A stretch of 64,000 bases of DNA, from contig CP136066.1 in assembly GCA_032622095.1 (NCBI GenBank), positions 152,793,152-152,857,151 on the forward strand. Direction: 5' to 3'. Positions 38,201 to 53,200 of this stretch are shown piece after piece (the stretch's first letter is position 1; the number at the start of each line of letters is the position of its first letter). Position numbers and translations under genes: made by a program. This DNA is from Siphonodentalium dalli. Its lineage: Eukaryota; Mollusca; Scaphopoda; Gadilida; Siphonodentaliidae. Below the pieces are notes generated by a model, which was not told where the DNA came from, made no database searches, and saw nothing but the letters and a program-made list of their open reading frames with translations.

Positions 38201-41200
38201 AGGCCTGCTCCACCATCGGTGGACTTTCCGTAAGTGTATAAAACATTCTCCTCACTGTAAGCAAGGACACCCCTATGTTCTTGCACAGGAGAAATCGGAT
38301 CTCATCGTCCTCTTCGCCGAGAAAATACAGTATCTTACCTGCGGTTCAATTTGCCCGAATCTCCGGATGTCGAGGATTCTGTCGTTCCTATGGAACTCGC
38401 TTTTGCATATGGAAACGACACAGGTTGATCTCTTGTAAAAAACTTCTTCCAAGGATATGTGTCAAATCTTGTTACAATGAATTACAAAAAATTTGCACAA
38501 CCGTACCAGTCTTTACATCGAGCAGTACCAGTTTGGGCCTTCTGGTCCTGCATCAGCAGACCGTGGCAGGCAGGGTGCCTTCTCTGAGATTCGGGTAACC
38601 AATCCTCCAGGACAACAGCACCTGAGCCTTTGGAGGCTGTTCTGTGTGGGGAAGACTCGCTGTCGCGTACCGTCAATAGCGCTTTCTATTGGGAAGATAT
38701 CTTTACCGACATCCATCTCATCACATGAAACGAGAAGAAGAGAAGAAAGCAGCAGAAGAAGAAGTCTCTACTTGCTCGGTTTCTAGCTGGCACGAATGGT
38801 ATGTCACTACCTGGGATGTTTCTTCCAAAAACAAGGGGGGGGGGGGGGGGGGTGGGAGGTACAAGCTTGAGCAATGCTGGAATCTGAATTTATGAGCTCT
38901 TTCACATTACATATCATGGCTGATTCATAACTAAATCACATTTACATGAAATCTGTTTTGGAAGAGTTTTTCCCGTCAAATTGGGATATTAAATTTATTG
39001 CTCGTTGCCTCCTCCTGGGCTTGCATTCTAATCCAAATAGTTCAGTTGAAGGGCTTTCCTTGGGGGGGAAATTTTTTTAAATTATCATTAATTTTTACTT
39101 AAGGGAAGCCCGAAACTGAACTATCATAGATCCCTCCCATGGCGGTGCCATTCCCAACCCCGCGACTGGCAAATCTTATGATTAAGTCGGAAATAAAACT
39201 GGCTAGATGAATTGTTAGAACGCGGGAGTTACACGGGACGCATTCATGCGTGGCTAATCCGAGCGCTGATTGACCGGAGTAGGCAATAATCGGACAATAA
39301 AGTTTAACCCTCCTGATAACACAAGGCCGGAGATAATAATCCAAATAGTTCAGTTTCGGGCTTTCCTTAAGGAAAAATTAATTATACTTTTAAAAATTAT
39401 ATATTCAGATAGTTCGATAACAGGCTGTTCTGGAGAAAAATGTCATATTTAATTAATAATTAGAGATAATCTGCATGACCAACAAAAAAGGCATTAACTA
39501 GCCATTGGCTGTTTGTTGAACTTATTGTCTGAACATTTGCTAACACAACTATTCGTTAATGAGTTTTAAAATATGAAATTCCTATGAGATATCGCATGAC
39601 ACCCATTGACTTAGTTGGTTTACGCACCTGCCGAAAATGTAAAAAACATTTTTTTTAAAGTTTTTGTTTTGTTTTGGCCCAAAGTGATCACTGCCATTCT
39701 GTCAGTCATAATAGCAAAGGGAAAATGAAATAAGATAGATATTAATGTGTTTTATTTATTATTTGCAATAAATGATTTCAAGTGAATATGAGATTTTCAT
39801 TCAACCAAGGTGGAATAATCGCCAATCGGTGTGTCAAGACCTGTCTGGGTTTTTTTTTTTCCTTCTCTTTCATCAATTTTTCCCCTAATGAAACTGCTGT
39901 GGCCTTAAAAAGTATTGAGGGTCGAAAGGGTCATAACTCTAACTTACTATTTTAACTCTAACATAATATTTATATATTTAAAAAAAGTGTTTTGTTTAAA
40001 CAACTGACAATTATCAATTTGAAACTATTATACGAGATAGGGTCATCTTTGTAAGTAGTAAATAAAGGGTCATCAATGTTTAGCGAATGAAAACACTAAT
40101 TTCTGAAAAGGGTGCTACCAATGAATAATGCTAAGCTAACTTGTTTCTTGAGTGCTGTTGGAAAAAGTTGGACACCCCCCCCCCCCCCCCCCCCCCCCCC
40201 CCACAGATACCCTTGAGCCATGTACCTTAAATTGTGAAGTGACATGTTCACATCAATTAGTATACGGTAACTCACTAATTGTTCTTGTTTCAGATTGAAG
40301 ATGAAATGATTCAGTGCCTTATCTGTGAAGACTGGTTACATGGCAGGGTAACTATATTTAGCCACTGTTTAAATATAGATGTAAAATATTTAAGGAATTC
40401 CCAGAAAAGGCATTTCTTTTAACTCTCTGGTTGAGGAGATATCTCAACGTCATGACATACACCACCGGCAATGAGATCTCTTGTTGCCCATTTTTACCTT
40501 TCACACTATTCCTTACCTGCATTTTGTTCTATACATTTTGAAACAGTGATACTAATGACAGTGGAATAATTAGCTAATTGACTAAATTTAAACTGGTTTA
40601 GTGACATTACATATTTAAAAATATATATCTTTACATTATGATAATGATGAGGTTACAGCCTGCAGCATCACAAGTATAATAAGTTCAACAAATGGTTGTT
40701 TGTTGAACTTATTTTCTGAAAATTTCTGGGGGAACTGCTCGTTAATGAGCATTTAGTATAGAAAGGGTTAAAAGAACCTATAGACGGACATAACATAAAA
40801 TTTTGTAAAACCACTATCATATATAAGAGCATGAGAAAATAGAATGACTTTGTTCTTATCTTCATTATTAATCATGTCATGATGGAACTGCACTGGTGCA
40901 GCATTAAAGATCATGTGCCAGTGCATTCTCATATATATGAGAGTTTCCCATAGGGAGCCTCACATATATAAGAGAATGCACTGGCTTACACGGTCAAGAT
41001 AAATATTGTTAGGCCAATGTATTCTCTTATATATGCGAGGCTCACATATATAAGAGAATGCATTGCCACAGGGTTTTCTCAAAAGTTCAGGAAGCTCCAA
41101 TTATGGAAGGGTTAATAACTCTCCAATAATGAGATTTTGCATGTCAAAAGCATTTTTATGTAAACAGTGGAATTACCAATAAAAGTCCAGTTAGTCCTAT

Positions 41201-44200
41201 AAGATACCAAAGTTTAATAAAATTAGAAAAGGTCAAAGCATGGAAAAATATTCTGAAAATCATACTCAGACTAAAATATTTTAACTTTAATACTACACGA
41301 TTAGCGATGTTTGCTGACAAATCACTGTAACCGTTTTGTTTACATAATAATGGTTTTAGCATAAAATTTTGTTCCTGAGGACTATTATATTTTTGCACGT
41401 TTACCAATCCTGCAAATATCAGAATGAGGTACTCAGAGGGTGAATTTAGTGATGATATCCCGCAAAGTGGGCTAGCATCACCAAACTCACCCTCTGGGAA
41501 CCTCATTCTACTTGGGGCTGAACTGCTATGGGAGACCTAGGATCAGATTTAATTTCTCCAGTTGTTGTTCATGATATTCACCCAATAGTCACCTCAAGTA
41601 TCCCATTTTATCTTCTGCAAATTATGGGATATAGAAACTTCCCAGAATGGAAGAAGTAACTAAGAACAATGTTAATTTGAGACTATAGATACTTCCCAAG
41701 AGATGAGGCCTAAGCAGAATGAGGTTTCCAGAGGGAGAATTTGGTGATACTAGCCCACTGTGCGAGATAGCATCACTAAATTCACCCTCTGGGGACCTCA
41801 TTCTGCAAATTACAGACACACTATTTGCAGGCTTGCTTTTGTGAGGATCTTTACTTTCTAACTCTTTCAGCACTTGGAAGCAAAGACAGATATTGATCAT
41901 GATGAAATGATTTGTCAGGGTTGCATGAAGAATAACAAATTCCTGTGGGCATACACAATCAAATCTTCAGGTCTGTACAACCCATAGTTTGTATGAGTCT
42001 AGAAATTCCTGACCTTCGACTGGTCCCCGGATTATAAACGTTGCCGATGATATATATTAGTTGCCTTTATTATTGACAGGTATCGACCATCCGCCATTTT
42101 GGTTTTCTGGGCTGAATTCTGCCCGGAAATGATAATGAACATCTCATGCTGATTGGCTGAAGTGATTTGTATGTTATGTTCAAACACCCTAGTTTGACTT
42201 AATTCTGCTGATGTCTTATGGGAATAAATTATCAACACACATTCCTTTGATATCCAACTCGTTATTTGTGAAGGGATACGTTACATATGTCAACTATTTT
42301 CGCAGAAGGCACAAAGCAACGTACTATGTTTTGTGGTATCCCGTTTTGCTGTTGACTCTCCATCATTATATTTAGATCGATGACGTAAGTGACTCATATC
42401 TTCCAATATGGAGGATGATCCATACTGGTCTGTAAGGTTTAGTGATGAGCCGATTGTCAAATAGAGCCTTGCGCCGATTGCCGATAATTTGAGATCACAA
42501 TTGGCCGATTCAGGTGCAGATTCTGATCATTGTAACAATTATACCAAAATATGTTATATGTGTTATATAGTATGTCGATTTGGAAGCAACAACATCAGTA
42601 ATATACCAGTATACATAAGTATACGTTTGGTTAAATATAAAGGTAGGTATGGGTGGACATGTGAACGAATTTCTGCGTCCTGACAACCAATACACATGTT
42701 ATATTATGCTCAATTTACCGTAGATTTCCTTCTATTCGTCGCTACTTGTTGACCCAGTATTTCCCCTCAAAATGTGCATGCGCCATATACAACTGTAAGT
42801 CAATAGGGAGTCTGAATTCTGGCTACAATTACAGACACAGGTGAGTTTTGGCAATCGCCGCGATGACAACCTGGATGAGTGCATGACCGTTCATATAAAA
42901 ACAAGAACGAAATGTTTAATTACAAATAAAAACAATTAAAATATTAATAATTGTTACCAGTGTAAATATCCCTATCCAATTAAAAAAATACAAGAATTCT
43001 ACGTGAGCCCTCCATCTGAGGAAGGGATTTTGATGTTATACCACATTATCCTGAACTCAACTGTAGAGACCATGCCAAGGAAACGGGGCATGACGCAACA
43101 CTTGTTTACTGTCTAAAGATTTTTTATGTCGGCTTTTGGTAAGAGGTCATTGGGGTCACCTGATTATCAGTTTGAATCAGTTTGAATACTGGTGATAAGC
43201 GGTCACTACGTTGAATAGTAGTTGTTAATTGGTTAACAATGGGATGTTGTAAACACACTACACTATATAATGGTCTCGTCGGGCTATTTTACATAATTAT
43301 TTAAATTCATTCGATATATAATAACTGAAGCGTGGTGAATGCAGTAAACTGCGTAATTATGTGTCAGGTGACATATACTTTCGGGGGTTTACCTGTGTTA
43401 GTCAGGACCTGGCTGTATATCATCAAATTTGTGTTTGGTTATACTGGTCATTTATTAAACAAAACATCGTTATATTTAACACAGTTTATTGAAGAAAAAC
43501 AAGCACCTATTTATTATTTAGACAATCGGAAATGCCGATGTTGAAACCCGAGTACCGATTGTCATCCGATGGGCCACAATCGGCCGATTCCGATTGTCGT
43601 TTCCGATCATCGGCTCATCACTAGTAAGGTTTGGGCACATTAATGATGTTACAGAGCGATAGCATCGTAGTGCATATGTACATGCCCCTCCGAGACATGC
43701 CGAGCATTGCATTGGACTAATAAACAAGGTGCAAAGTTTTAGAAGCTGCATAAGACCGAATGGGTTCATATTTGGTGTGGATGTTCTTTAGGTGACTCAC
43801 ATTCAAATTTGTTCAATTGGGGTCACCGGTCAAATAGGTGTGAAGCCAGGACCATAACTCTTTTCCTCCATAGCAATTCTTAAAACGACTTCTTCTCGAG
43901 TACCATCGGGCTGAATGGGTTCATATTTGGTATGAAGTGTCCTTGGGTGAGTGGGGTTCAGATTTGTTCAAATGAGGTCACTAGGCCAAATGTTGGAAGA
44001 GCCAGGCACATAACTAAAACAAATTATTTTAGATTGAACTCCTTGCTCAATTTAAAAGAATTTTTTTTTTATATTTAAAGGCATGTGAGGCCTTAATTGT
44101 CGAAAATATTCATATTTGTTCCAAACACCGTAAACAGAAAAACATTAAAACGAATACAGTTTCGTTCATATATACCATGACCATCGCGTAAACAGCATGT

Positions 44201-47200
44201 TATCATAAATACCTACTATATTTTACCTAAGCTAGAGCCTGATTGGGTTACAGAGGACAGCACAATGCTACTGGCTAATCACACACAAATGGTATAAACG
44301 CTCTTTATTAGTTCCATATCAGGAATTCACCAACAAAGAACGCTCTTTATGTTTACCATCATAATATAAACAAACACCAGAAAAGTAACTTTTTATGCTT
44401 TTGTTTACATAACAATGGTTAAACATATGAGAATAACATACTGTTTATGCGATATTTCTTATTTATATACGGACAAAGTCTGTCTACATTTTGATGTTCT
44501 TTCTGTTTGTGGCGGTTTTTGACGGGTGGAAATATTTTCGCAGGATACCCACCGCCAAGGCCAACCGTACCTTTAAGTAATAATTTTTTATTTTATTTTT
44601 TTTATAAATTTTATTATTAAATATACAAATATTAAAGAAGCCCCCTGGCCCGTTGGTGCTTCTAGCATCCATGTTATCAAACACTTCTTTTAAATATCTC
44701 ACAGTCACAATACAATATACCCTTTATATATGCTAGAATGTTATCTCTTATAGTGAAAATAATACAGGTAAGGATACCAGTCTGCTCTGTAGATAATTAT
44801 CCATATGTCATCTTGATACAATCTGACATTGCTGTATCAACAAGCACACAGCTATACCAGAGAGGTTTTGTTTTTGGTGATTAATTTGAATTGAATGTCA
44901 AATGTATTCACATGAGCCTTCAGTCTCTACTCATATAAACTATTACTGGTATAGATCTTCTTCTCTGGAACCATAAGACCTTAATGGATTCATATTTGGT
45001 GTCGATGTTCCCTCGGTGACTCACTTTCAGATTTTGTTCAAATGAGGTCACTGGGTAAATGCCAGGGCCGTAACACTTTCCCTCCATAGTAATTCTTAAA
45101 ACAACTTCTTCTCAAGTACCATCGGTGTGAATGGGTTCATATTTGGTATGAAGGGTCCTTGGGTGACTGGGGTTCAGGTGTGATCAAATGACGTTACTGA
45201 GTCAAATGTGGGCGGAGCCAGGGACATAACTCCAAAAAAAATTCAGATTGAACTCCTTGCTCAATTTAACCAAAAAAAAAATCACGAACAGACAGATCGT
45301 TTATACCCTTACCAATTGAAGGGTCAAAGTACATCTACCCCTGTTACAAATATTATTCTTTCACATTCCTCATGCCACAATAGTATATTTATTTGTGTCA
45401 TTCATTTCATTTAAATTAGAATAATTCCTGTGTGCTGTGTTCTATGCAGTTGTACAGGCAGTTGTTACAATATTATGTTTATATAGGCTATCAACTGCAT
45501 TTCATCTGTGATTATGATGTGTCTTATTTATTATGTTGATGATTTCAAGGAACAACTATCAGAGGTGCCACATAGATAACCCTTCCGTAAATTTTGTAAC
45601 TTAAATTTAAAGGAAAATGAACTCACTTCAACTTCTTTAATATATTCTTTGAAATTACTAGATCAATGGATCTCATTAATTTGGGATTTACATTTGGTTT
45701 AAATAGGGGCAGAGATAGGAGATTTAACACTCCTGCACCCACCGTATCTATGCTATGAATTCATGTTTGGTACTTGTATATAGATTCCTATATTACTTGT
45801 AATAATTTTGATATATACCGTATTATAATAAGGTTTGATAAATAAAACAAGTAGAGATCTTGGAAGTACCAGTTGTAATTAACTCCCCTCCCATCGTTCA
45901 ACGAAGACCCTCTACCTGTGTCCCTGTTTAGAACTACTTGTTCTAAAGTGATTTGACAAGTACTGACTATTGTTGTCTTCAGAGTCCCAGTCCCACAGTC
46001 ATTGACTATCTTGTTCTTTGAAGTCTCATATAATGGAAAAAAACATTCTTATTATATGGACAAAATTGCAGCAGACTTAGATTTAGAGGTTACAGAAACA
46101 GTTTTCGTTTTGATTTATAACACGTACGGGGTGTATAGACTATACAATACAGGCTAAAACCAAGCCTGAATTTAGTGTGCCTGTCATTTGCAGAATGAGG
46201 TCCACCGAGGGTAATTTGGTGGCGCTATCCTGCACAGTGGGCTAGCATCACCAAATTCACCCTCTGGGGACCTCATTCTGCATGGCCTCATATGCTATGG
46301 GAGACATAGACTCAGATTGAAGTTCTCAAACGGCGAATATTGTGACGTACACCCATTGAGAACCTCAAGTAAGCAATGTGTTGTCAGCCAATTTGGGGAT
46401 ATAGAGAAACTGAACTAAAAAGAAATAGAATCTATGTGTAGAAGTTTCTATAGAAATTTGATAATAAAGAAACTTTCCCGAGAAGATGAGGCCTAAGCAG
46501 AATGAGGTCACCAGAGGGTGAATTTAGTGATGCTAGCCCGCTATGCGATATAGCATCACTAAATTCATCCTCACTAGTATTTGTATGTTAATACATGCTT
46601 CAAAAGAATTCAACGTAATTGAAGCCTTGTTTTAAGCGATATTAACCACTTTGCGAATTTGTTAAAAACACTGACACTGGCAGCCATCTTGATTAAGTAG
46701 TGCCATAAATGTTTGAGAGCGAAGATGGCTGTATGTTTTGTCAATTGTTTAACATGTGTAATTTTATGAACCCATAACAAAACGATCTCAAATTTATCAA
46801 AACATATAAGAAACAAAATACATATTTTCAGCGCTATAACAACAAATTTGGTCGAAAATCTTCAGCATAGGTATGTTTTGAGATACCTCTTACAAGCCAT
46901 GTCCATTTAGTGCCATCATGCCTGATCACAAACGCAAATATCATGAAATTTTGTTTATCTCTGTTTCACAGTCATCGTAGGTCGTGTTTGGATTGCGTCA
47001 ACATGAAGGCAATAATATCCACGTACAACAGATTTTGTCCATTAATTTTTTTTTCCGAAGATATGGTCCTTAGAGTGTAAAATATGCCCTGCTTGGGATA
47101 GGCTGTGAATGATCTTTTGTATAGTAACAGTGGGATGAAGGATATAGGATGTGAATGATCTTTTGTTTATTAACAGTGGGATGAAGGATATCTACATGGT

Positions 47201-50200
47201 ACATGTTTTTTTCTGTCACCATAGGCCTAATTAAGACATCTTTCGAATTAAACCACATCGGAAAATTAATAAACCTCAGTAGAAAGCCACCTTCATGGGG
47301 TATACTCTGTGCGATGCACTTGTTCATCACCAAATGGCTGATAAAATCTTAATTATTTCAGTCACAAAGGTTGTAAAAGGTGAAGAGGAGAAATCAGATA
47401 TTTGTTCCTTGCATACATCAGATGAACCAGACATAAAACAGCATGGAGGAAGTGCAAAATTGGAGGATGAGCCAAGCCCGAGTCTCGGAGATGTCTCAGA
47501 AAACAATCCGGAGGATGGCCCGAGTCACGGAAACGTCACAGAAAGCAATGCTGTGTCTCAAAAAGAAGGCGAGGTTACAGACACAAATGTACTTTCCTCA
47601 AATGAAGCAGACCATAAATCTCCAAAAAGAGAATCTACAGTCCAAACTGCAAACAGTGCCCCCTCCGTAAGTATTCCGTACAACACTGCCTTATTCCGGA
47701 TCTTCAGTATTTTTGATGAATTCCAGTAAAAAGTAGTATTGGCTGCAGGCAACCAATAACTGCATTATGTTCGCGTTGACTGTTTTGTAGCATTCAACAT
47801 TACTATTTGTTGTTTCAAAGTCGAATCGAATGTCGATGTTGATTTGAATAACAAAACAAATATCAATTGTTCGCAAGGGCCTAGCAAACCAAAGTGGGCT
47901 GCTGATCAGTGATAATCTTCCATTTACATGGCTGTGTCCTACTTGTTTGTGGTTTCAGTGACTTCCGATTTAAATTGTTGTATACTGCAGACACTTGCTG
48001 ATGAGTTAAACCCAACATGATCATGTATGTTGGGGGTTATTATGCATTTGAGCTGGGATAAATCCTTGGCATTAAGACTGAATTTAACCCTTTCATCACT
48101 GGAGCTTCCTTGGTTTTTGTGAAAACCCTGTGCCAATGCATTCTGTTATATAGAGAGAATGCATGAGCTTAACAATATTTACGTTGACCTAATATTAAGT
48201 AAGTGCATTCTTTTATACATGTATGTGCGAGGCTCCCTGTGGCATACTCGCATATATAAGAGAATGCGCTGGCACATGATCTTTAATGCTGCACCAATGC
48301 AACTCCCATCATGAAAGTGTTAAGTGTACATGTAAAATCAAACCGCTGTGATTTTGCGCAATAAAAAATAAACCAAAGGTACAAAATAGTAATTGCCAGT
48401 CTCTACGATAAAGTCTGAGTGTTCTTCCTTTGATATGAGGGTGGTAATTATTTTGAATACAGGAGTTTTCATCAATTTGTAGACTTCAACAAATAATTCT
48501 TGTCTACTGAGAGATCTACAGAGAGGGAAGACAACTGAACATAAAGGAGCTACATTCTGGTCAAGAGGATGGAGGTCAAAACTGTGTCTCTGTGATGAAT
48601 GCAAGGTAATTATATCCCCTGCTGTTCGGTAATGAAAAAACCATCGCCTTTTAGTTTCAATCATTGATGCGTTTGTTAGGGCTCTGCGAATTGGACATTT
48701 TCATTTCGAATCGAATCAGCCAAGTGATTCCAAATCGAATCTCGAGTCGATTACATCAGTGGTATCAAGAGTGAAGATATAGATATCACTGGACTGAGTG
48801 GATGTGCCGGTATCAATTTGCTCACTTGGTAACGACGATAAGCAATCGACGGTATATAATGTAAATATTATCCATAAATGGATCAAATTCGCATTTAACC
48901 AATTAAGTGTGCATGTGTTGTGTCCATCTCTGCTATAAAATAATGAAACAGTATCTTAAGCAATAATGGTCAGTAAGCAATCACATTCACGCAGCTGAAG
49001 TTCGACATATATGAAATTTTGCTAGATCAGTTACATCAGTTGTGCAATGCTTCGGTGGTCTATATAGCATAGCTCAGTATACAAGTGTTTGTGTATGTGG
49101 TCATTCGTTGTTATCATAATCTATCTTCGCGAAAAAGCTAAGGTTTCCGTTGAGAATGCAACTGTTGCCAAAAATTTGATATAATTGAAATCAGGATAGC
49201 CGATTTTGAATCGAATCAAATCAGATGAAAGATTCCGAATCGAATCAAATCGATTCGCAGGGCCCTAGCATATATTTAGATGAGTTACTTGAGTACCTAT
49301 GCTAAACACAAATGCCGTTTTATTCTCTGATAATCAAGGTGGACCAACTTCTCGATGCTTAGTAATGATGATGCTCTCAATTGATTGAGTCAGGGGAAGG
49401 GGGCAAAGCCATAAATAATTGATAAATTATTCCCTTATAATTATGCTCAATGAACAATTCATGTTTGAAGTTAGGACTTTATTATTCCAAAGTAAGAGAG
49501 ATATATAAATAATTGCTCCTGTGAGATCATTTTGCAATGATGAGTACTCCAACAAGGCTGCTTTTCAAAAAGCCAATCCTGATATTGCAAACTCAGATAT
49601 TAGTGCCTCAGAATGAGTGTATCTCAGCATTTTAAACAGTGTGTTATGGTCCAGCATTGTGTATATAGCCTTTGCATTGAGCCAGTATTAGGGTTTTCGT
49701 TATATTCTCGTTATATTTTTTCCACTGAAAAAAGGCCTTAACATCAATGGATCAGCACTCAACTAAATGATTCAGCAGTGAAGAGGTTAATCCTAATATT
49801 GGTCAAAAGTGACTAGGTTCTTCCAGCATATTTCCATAAAATTTAGATATGATCTTTGTGAGCAACTATTATGTCTTGGGAGCAATCACCTGTCAATCAT
49901 TCCTGAATTGAAGAGAAACTTCATTTTCATCATTTCCAGTGGTCAGTCAATTGAAAGTAACAAGGCTAGCATCTTTCCAAACACATGTGGGGCTGATGTC
50001 CTGAACTAATTCTCACATCTGTGCTTTCTGAAAAAGTGGCCGACATCATCAATCGATCGCGATTAATATTATCGACTTATAACCTAACTAATTAAGCGGA
50101 CAGCCATTTGTTTTACAGTATTCAGTTAATTGGCATCTTTTCAGTGTTCACCCTGTGCCAAAAAATCTTTTAGCCAATTTTTTGGCCAATTCTTATTTTT

Positions 50201-53200
50201 TTTGGCCAAATTAAAAAAAGTTAAAAATGAATCCTCATGAATATTTTTGTTTTATTTAACATCTAACATGCCTAGACTTTTTATGTGTACACATACCATA
50301 GTATGGTACACATAGTCTCGACGTCCGGATTGACCACTCGTCGTTTGTTCGTCCGTCCGTCTGTCTGTCGCTCCGTAGACACTTTACGCATAATGCGATA
50401 ACTCAAACATTTTCTATCCGATCAGAACCAAATTTTGTATATGGGTTTCTCAGGCCAAAATACAGATCGAGTTCAATTATGGGTTTCATCCGACTTTTTT
50501 TTACAGAGTTATGGCCCTTTTTCGACTTAGAATTCATGCATATCTGATTGGAACCAAATTTAGTATGTGAGTTTCTCAGTCCAACATACAGATCGAGTTC
50601 GAATATGGGTTTGATCTGATTTTTTTTAATGGAGTTATGGCCCTTTGACATAGAATTCACACATGCTTTGATAAATCAACCATTTTTCATCTGATAGGAA
50701 CCAAATTTGGTATGTGAGTTTCTCAACTCAAAATACAGATCGTGTTTGTATATGGGTTAGATCCAATTTGTTATACCAGAGATATGGCCCTTTTTCAACT
50801 AAGAATTATCCAGATTATAACCCAAGTAACTTACAATTAATTAATACCTACTTCTCTGTGAGAGAGATAAGAGACAATATGGTTTATTGAATTGAGAGTT
50901 ATTTATAGCCCTCATATGTTAGCTCTATTTAAGAGAATTGGCCACACACAGATTAGTGAATTATTGGATAAATTGATTTAGCTATATTTTTAACCATAAT
51001 TTAGCCGTGTGAATTTATTTAACTAGACAAATGGAGCTATCTAAGTCCTTGGATGATGGGACTACATTGGATCAAACAGGGCAGAGATAGGTGATTTAAC
51101 CCCTTTTACCCATTCCATGTCTTTTAACCTTTTCCATTAAATAAATAACTATATTATTTTGATATCTCACATGGAAATTTGCAACAACATGAATAGAACT
51201 GCTTACACTATGATAGTGGTGATAGGCTCTAGAGTTTAGATGTTATATTAACGCTTCTATTATGACTCATACATTCCAATAATTTGTCTTATTACTGGTT
51301 ATTATGTACATTTGTCTATACTACTTTAGATCATAACAGTATACTCTATAATTCAACATTAAATGATTATGATTCCGATCATAACAATTTACTATCGCCA
51401 AGGGATGGGTTAAACATCTGCCGATCGTGATCGGCCTCTCGTTTAATCCCACCATTGTTACTTGACAATATACCACTACCCACCATCTACCATTCAGCCT
51501 TATGATAGACAAAGGATTCATTAGTGTTAATCCTCATTACTGTTTTATTGCATTTGGTGGCCCATTGTTTGTCAGTGCACTGCCATGAGTGACTTTTTGT
51601 TATCAATTAAGCTGTACCACCTAATCAATTAGCAGATGACCAAACTATAAATTTGATCTAATGTCACTCCCATTACACAATTAATTTGGGTTTTTGAATT
51701 AGATTTCGGATTTTGGGGTAAAAAATATGGGAGGCCCTTTTCACATTTATTATTTATTTACGCTTAAGTGCAAATATAGTGCAAATGTTTACACTTAAGT
51801 GTAAATCATTTGCGTTTAAGCGCAAATCATTTGCTCTTAAGCGCAAATCATTTATGCTTAAGCGCAAATCATTTGCGCTTAAGCACAAATAGATCATATT
51901 TGCTCTTAAGTGCAAATCATTTGCGCTTAAGTGCAAATCATTTGCGCTTAAGCGCAAATAAATATTAATATGCATTGATTCCCCTGAATTAATTTTAAAT
52001 GGCACAGACCCAAACAATCACTAAAGTCTATATAGGCCCACCATATGAGGGAAGCAATCCCCAAGTAACCCCAAGATCCATTTTATGACCATGGAAACAG
52101 CTGATGGAAATGGTATAGATCTGTGCAGGATATGTCTCTTTTATAAAATATACTAGATCTCTGGGACAGAGACATAATTTTCTTGGGGACAGGGATGCTG
52201 ATAATATGAAAATAGGGTTTTTTCCCCTATTTCAAGTCAATAAGTACACCATATGAGGGAAGCAAGCCCCCAGTAACCCCTAATTCCCTATTTATGGCCA
52301 TGGAAATGGTATATATCTGTGCAGGAGATGTCCCTTTAATAAGATATACCAGAGCTCTGGGAGTGAGGCACCAATTTTCTTCAACTTTTGAGTCTGTATG
52401 GTGCTACTACTATGGGCCCATGATAATATACTATGAGATGGACTCAATCGTTCACAATCAGATGGAAGTGTTAAGTATTTGCGCTTAAGCGCAAATAAAT
52501 TGATAGACACATATAATTTGCACTTAAGCGCAAACGGCTCCCATAAAAAAAACTTTGGCCAAATGAAATTTTATTTTGCCATTTTCGAAAAAGAACTGGC
52601 CATTGACTTTTGGTTGAATTATATATCTGATATCTGTGCATGAATGAGTGCTATTATCCCCTCATTTTGCACACAGAGAATGTATGAGGAGAGACAGCTA
52701 ACTTACCTGACAGATGATGCTGACACAGTCTACGCATACGAGCAGAGAGGGAAAGAGAAGCCAGTCACATCTCAATATGAGAAAGGACTGCAAGAGTTGT
52801 CTGCCATGAATAGGGTCCAACAGGTGGAGCTGCTACATGGTATGTCAATAATATGTTATATGATATGTGACCCGCCATATCAAATCCAGTCATAAGTCGG
52901 GATTTTTTTACCCTGTGCCAATGCATTCTCTTATATATACGAGTCGACCATATGTCGCCTCACATATATAAGAGAATGCATCGGCCTGACAATTTTTTTA
53001 CAATTTTAATAATTTTTTCTTGTATTCTTTAACAATTTTATAATTTCACCCACACAGAGCCCCAGACAAACATGAGCAGACGACACTCTTCTATATGCTT
53101 CTATATATGTGTGGGGCTCCCTGCAGGGTAATGGATGTTTTTTATTTTATGTCCTAAAAATTGTAAGAAACATTTATTTAAAAAAAATGATAAAAAATTG

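Noticed and set aside
47295-47729. 144-codon frame as a separate gene
   Set aside because: Its middle is UBR7 exon 7 with good splice sites; the ends are intron read-through.
51766-51962. CRISPR-like array
   Set aside because: Units are contiguous palindromes without unique spacers, in eukaryotic DNA; it is a minisatellite.
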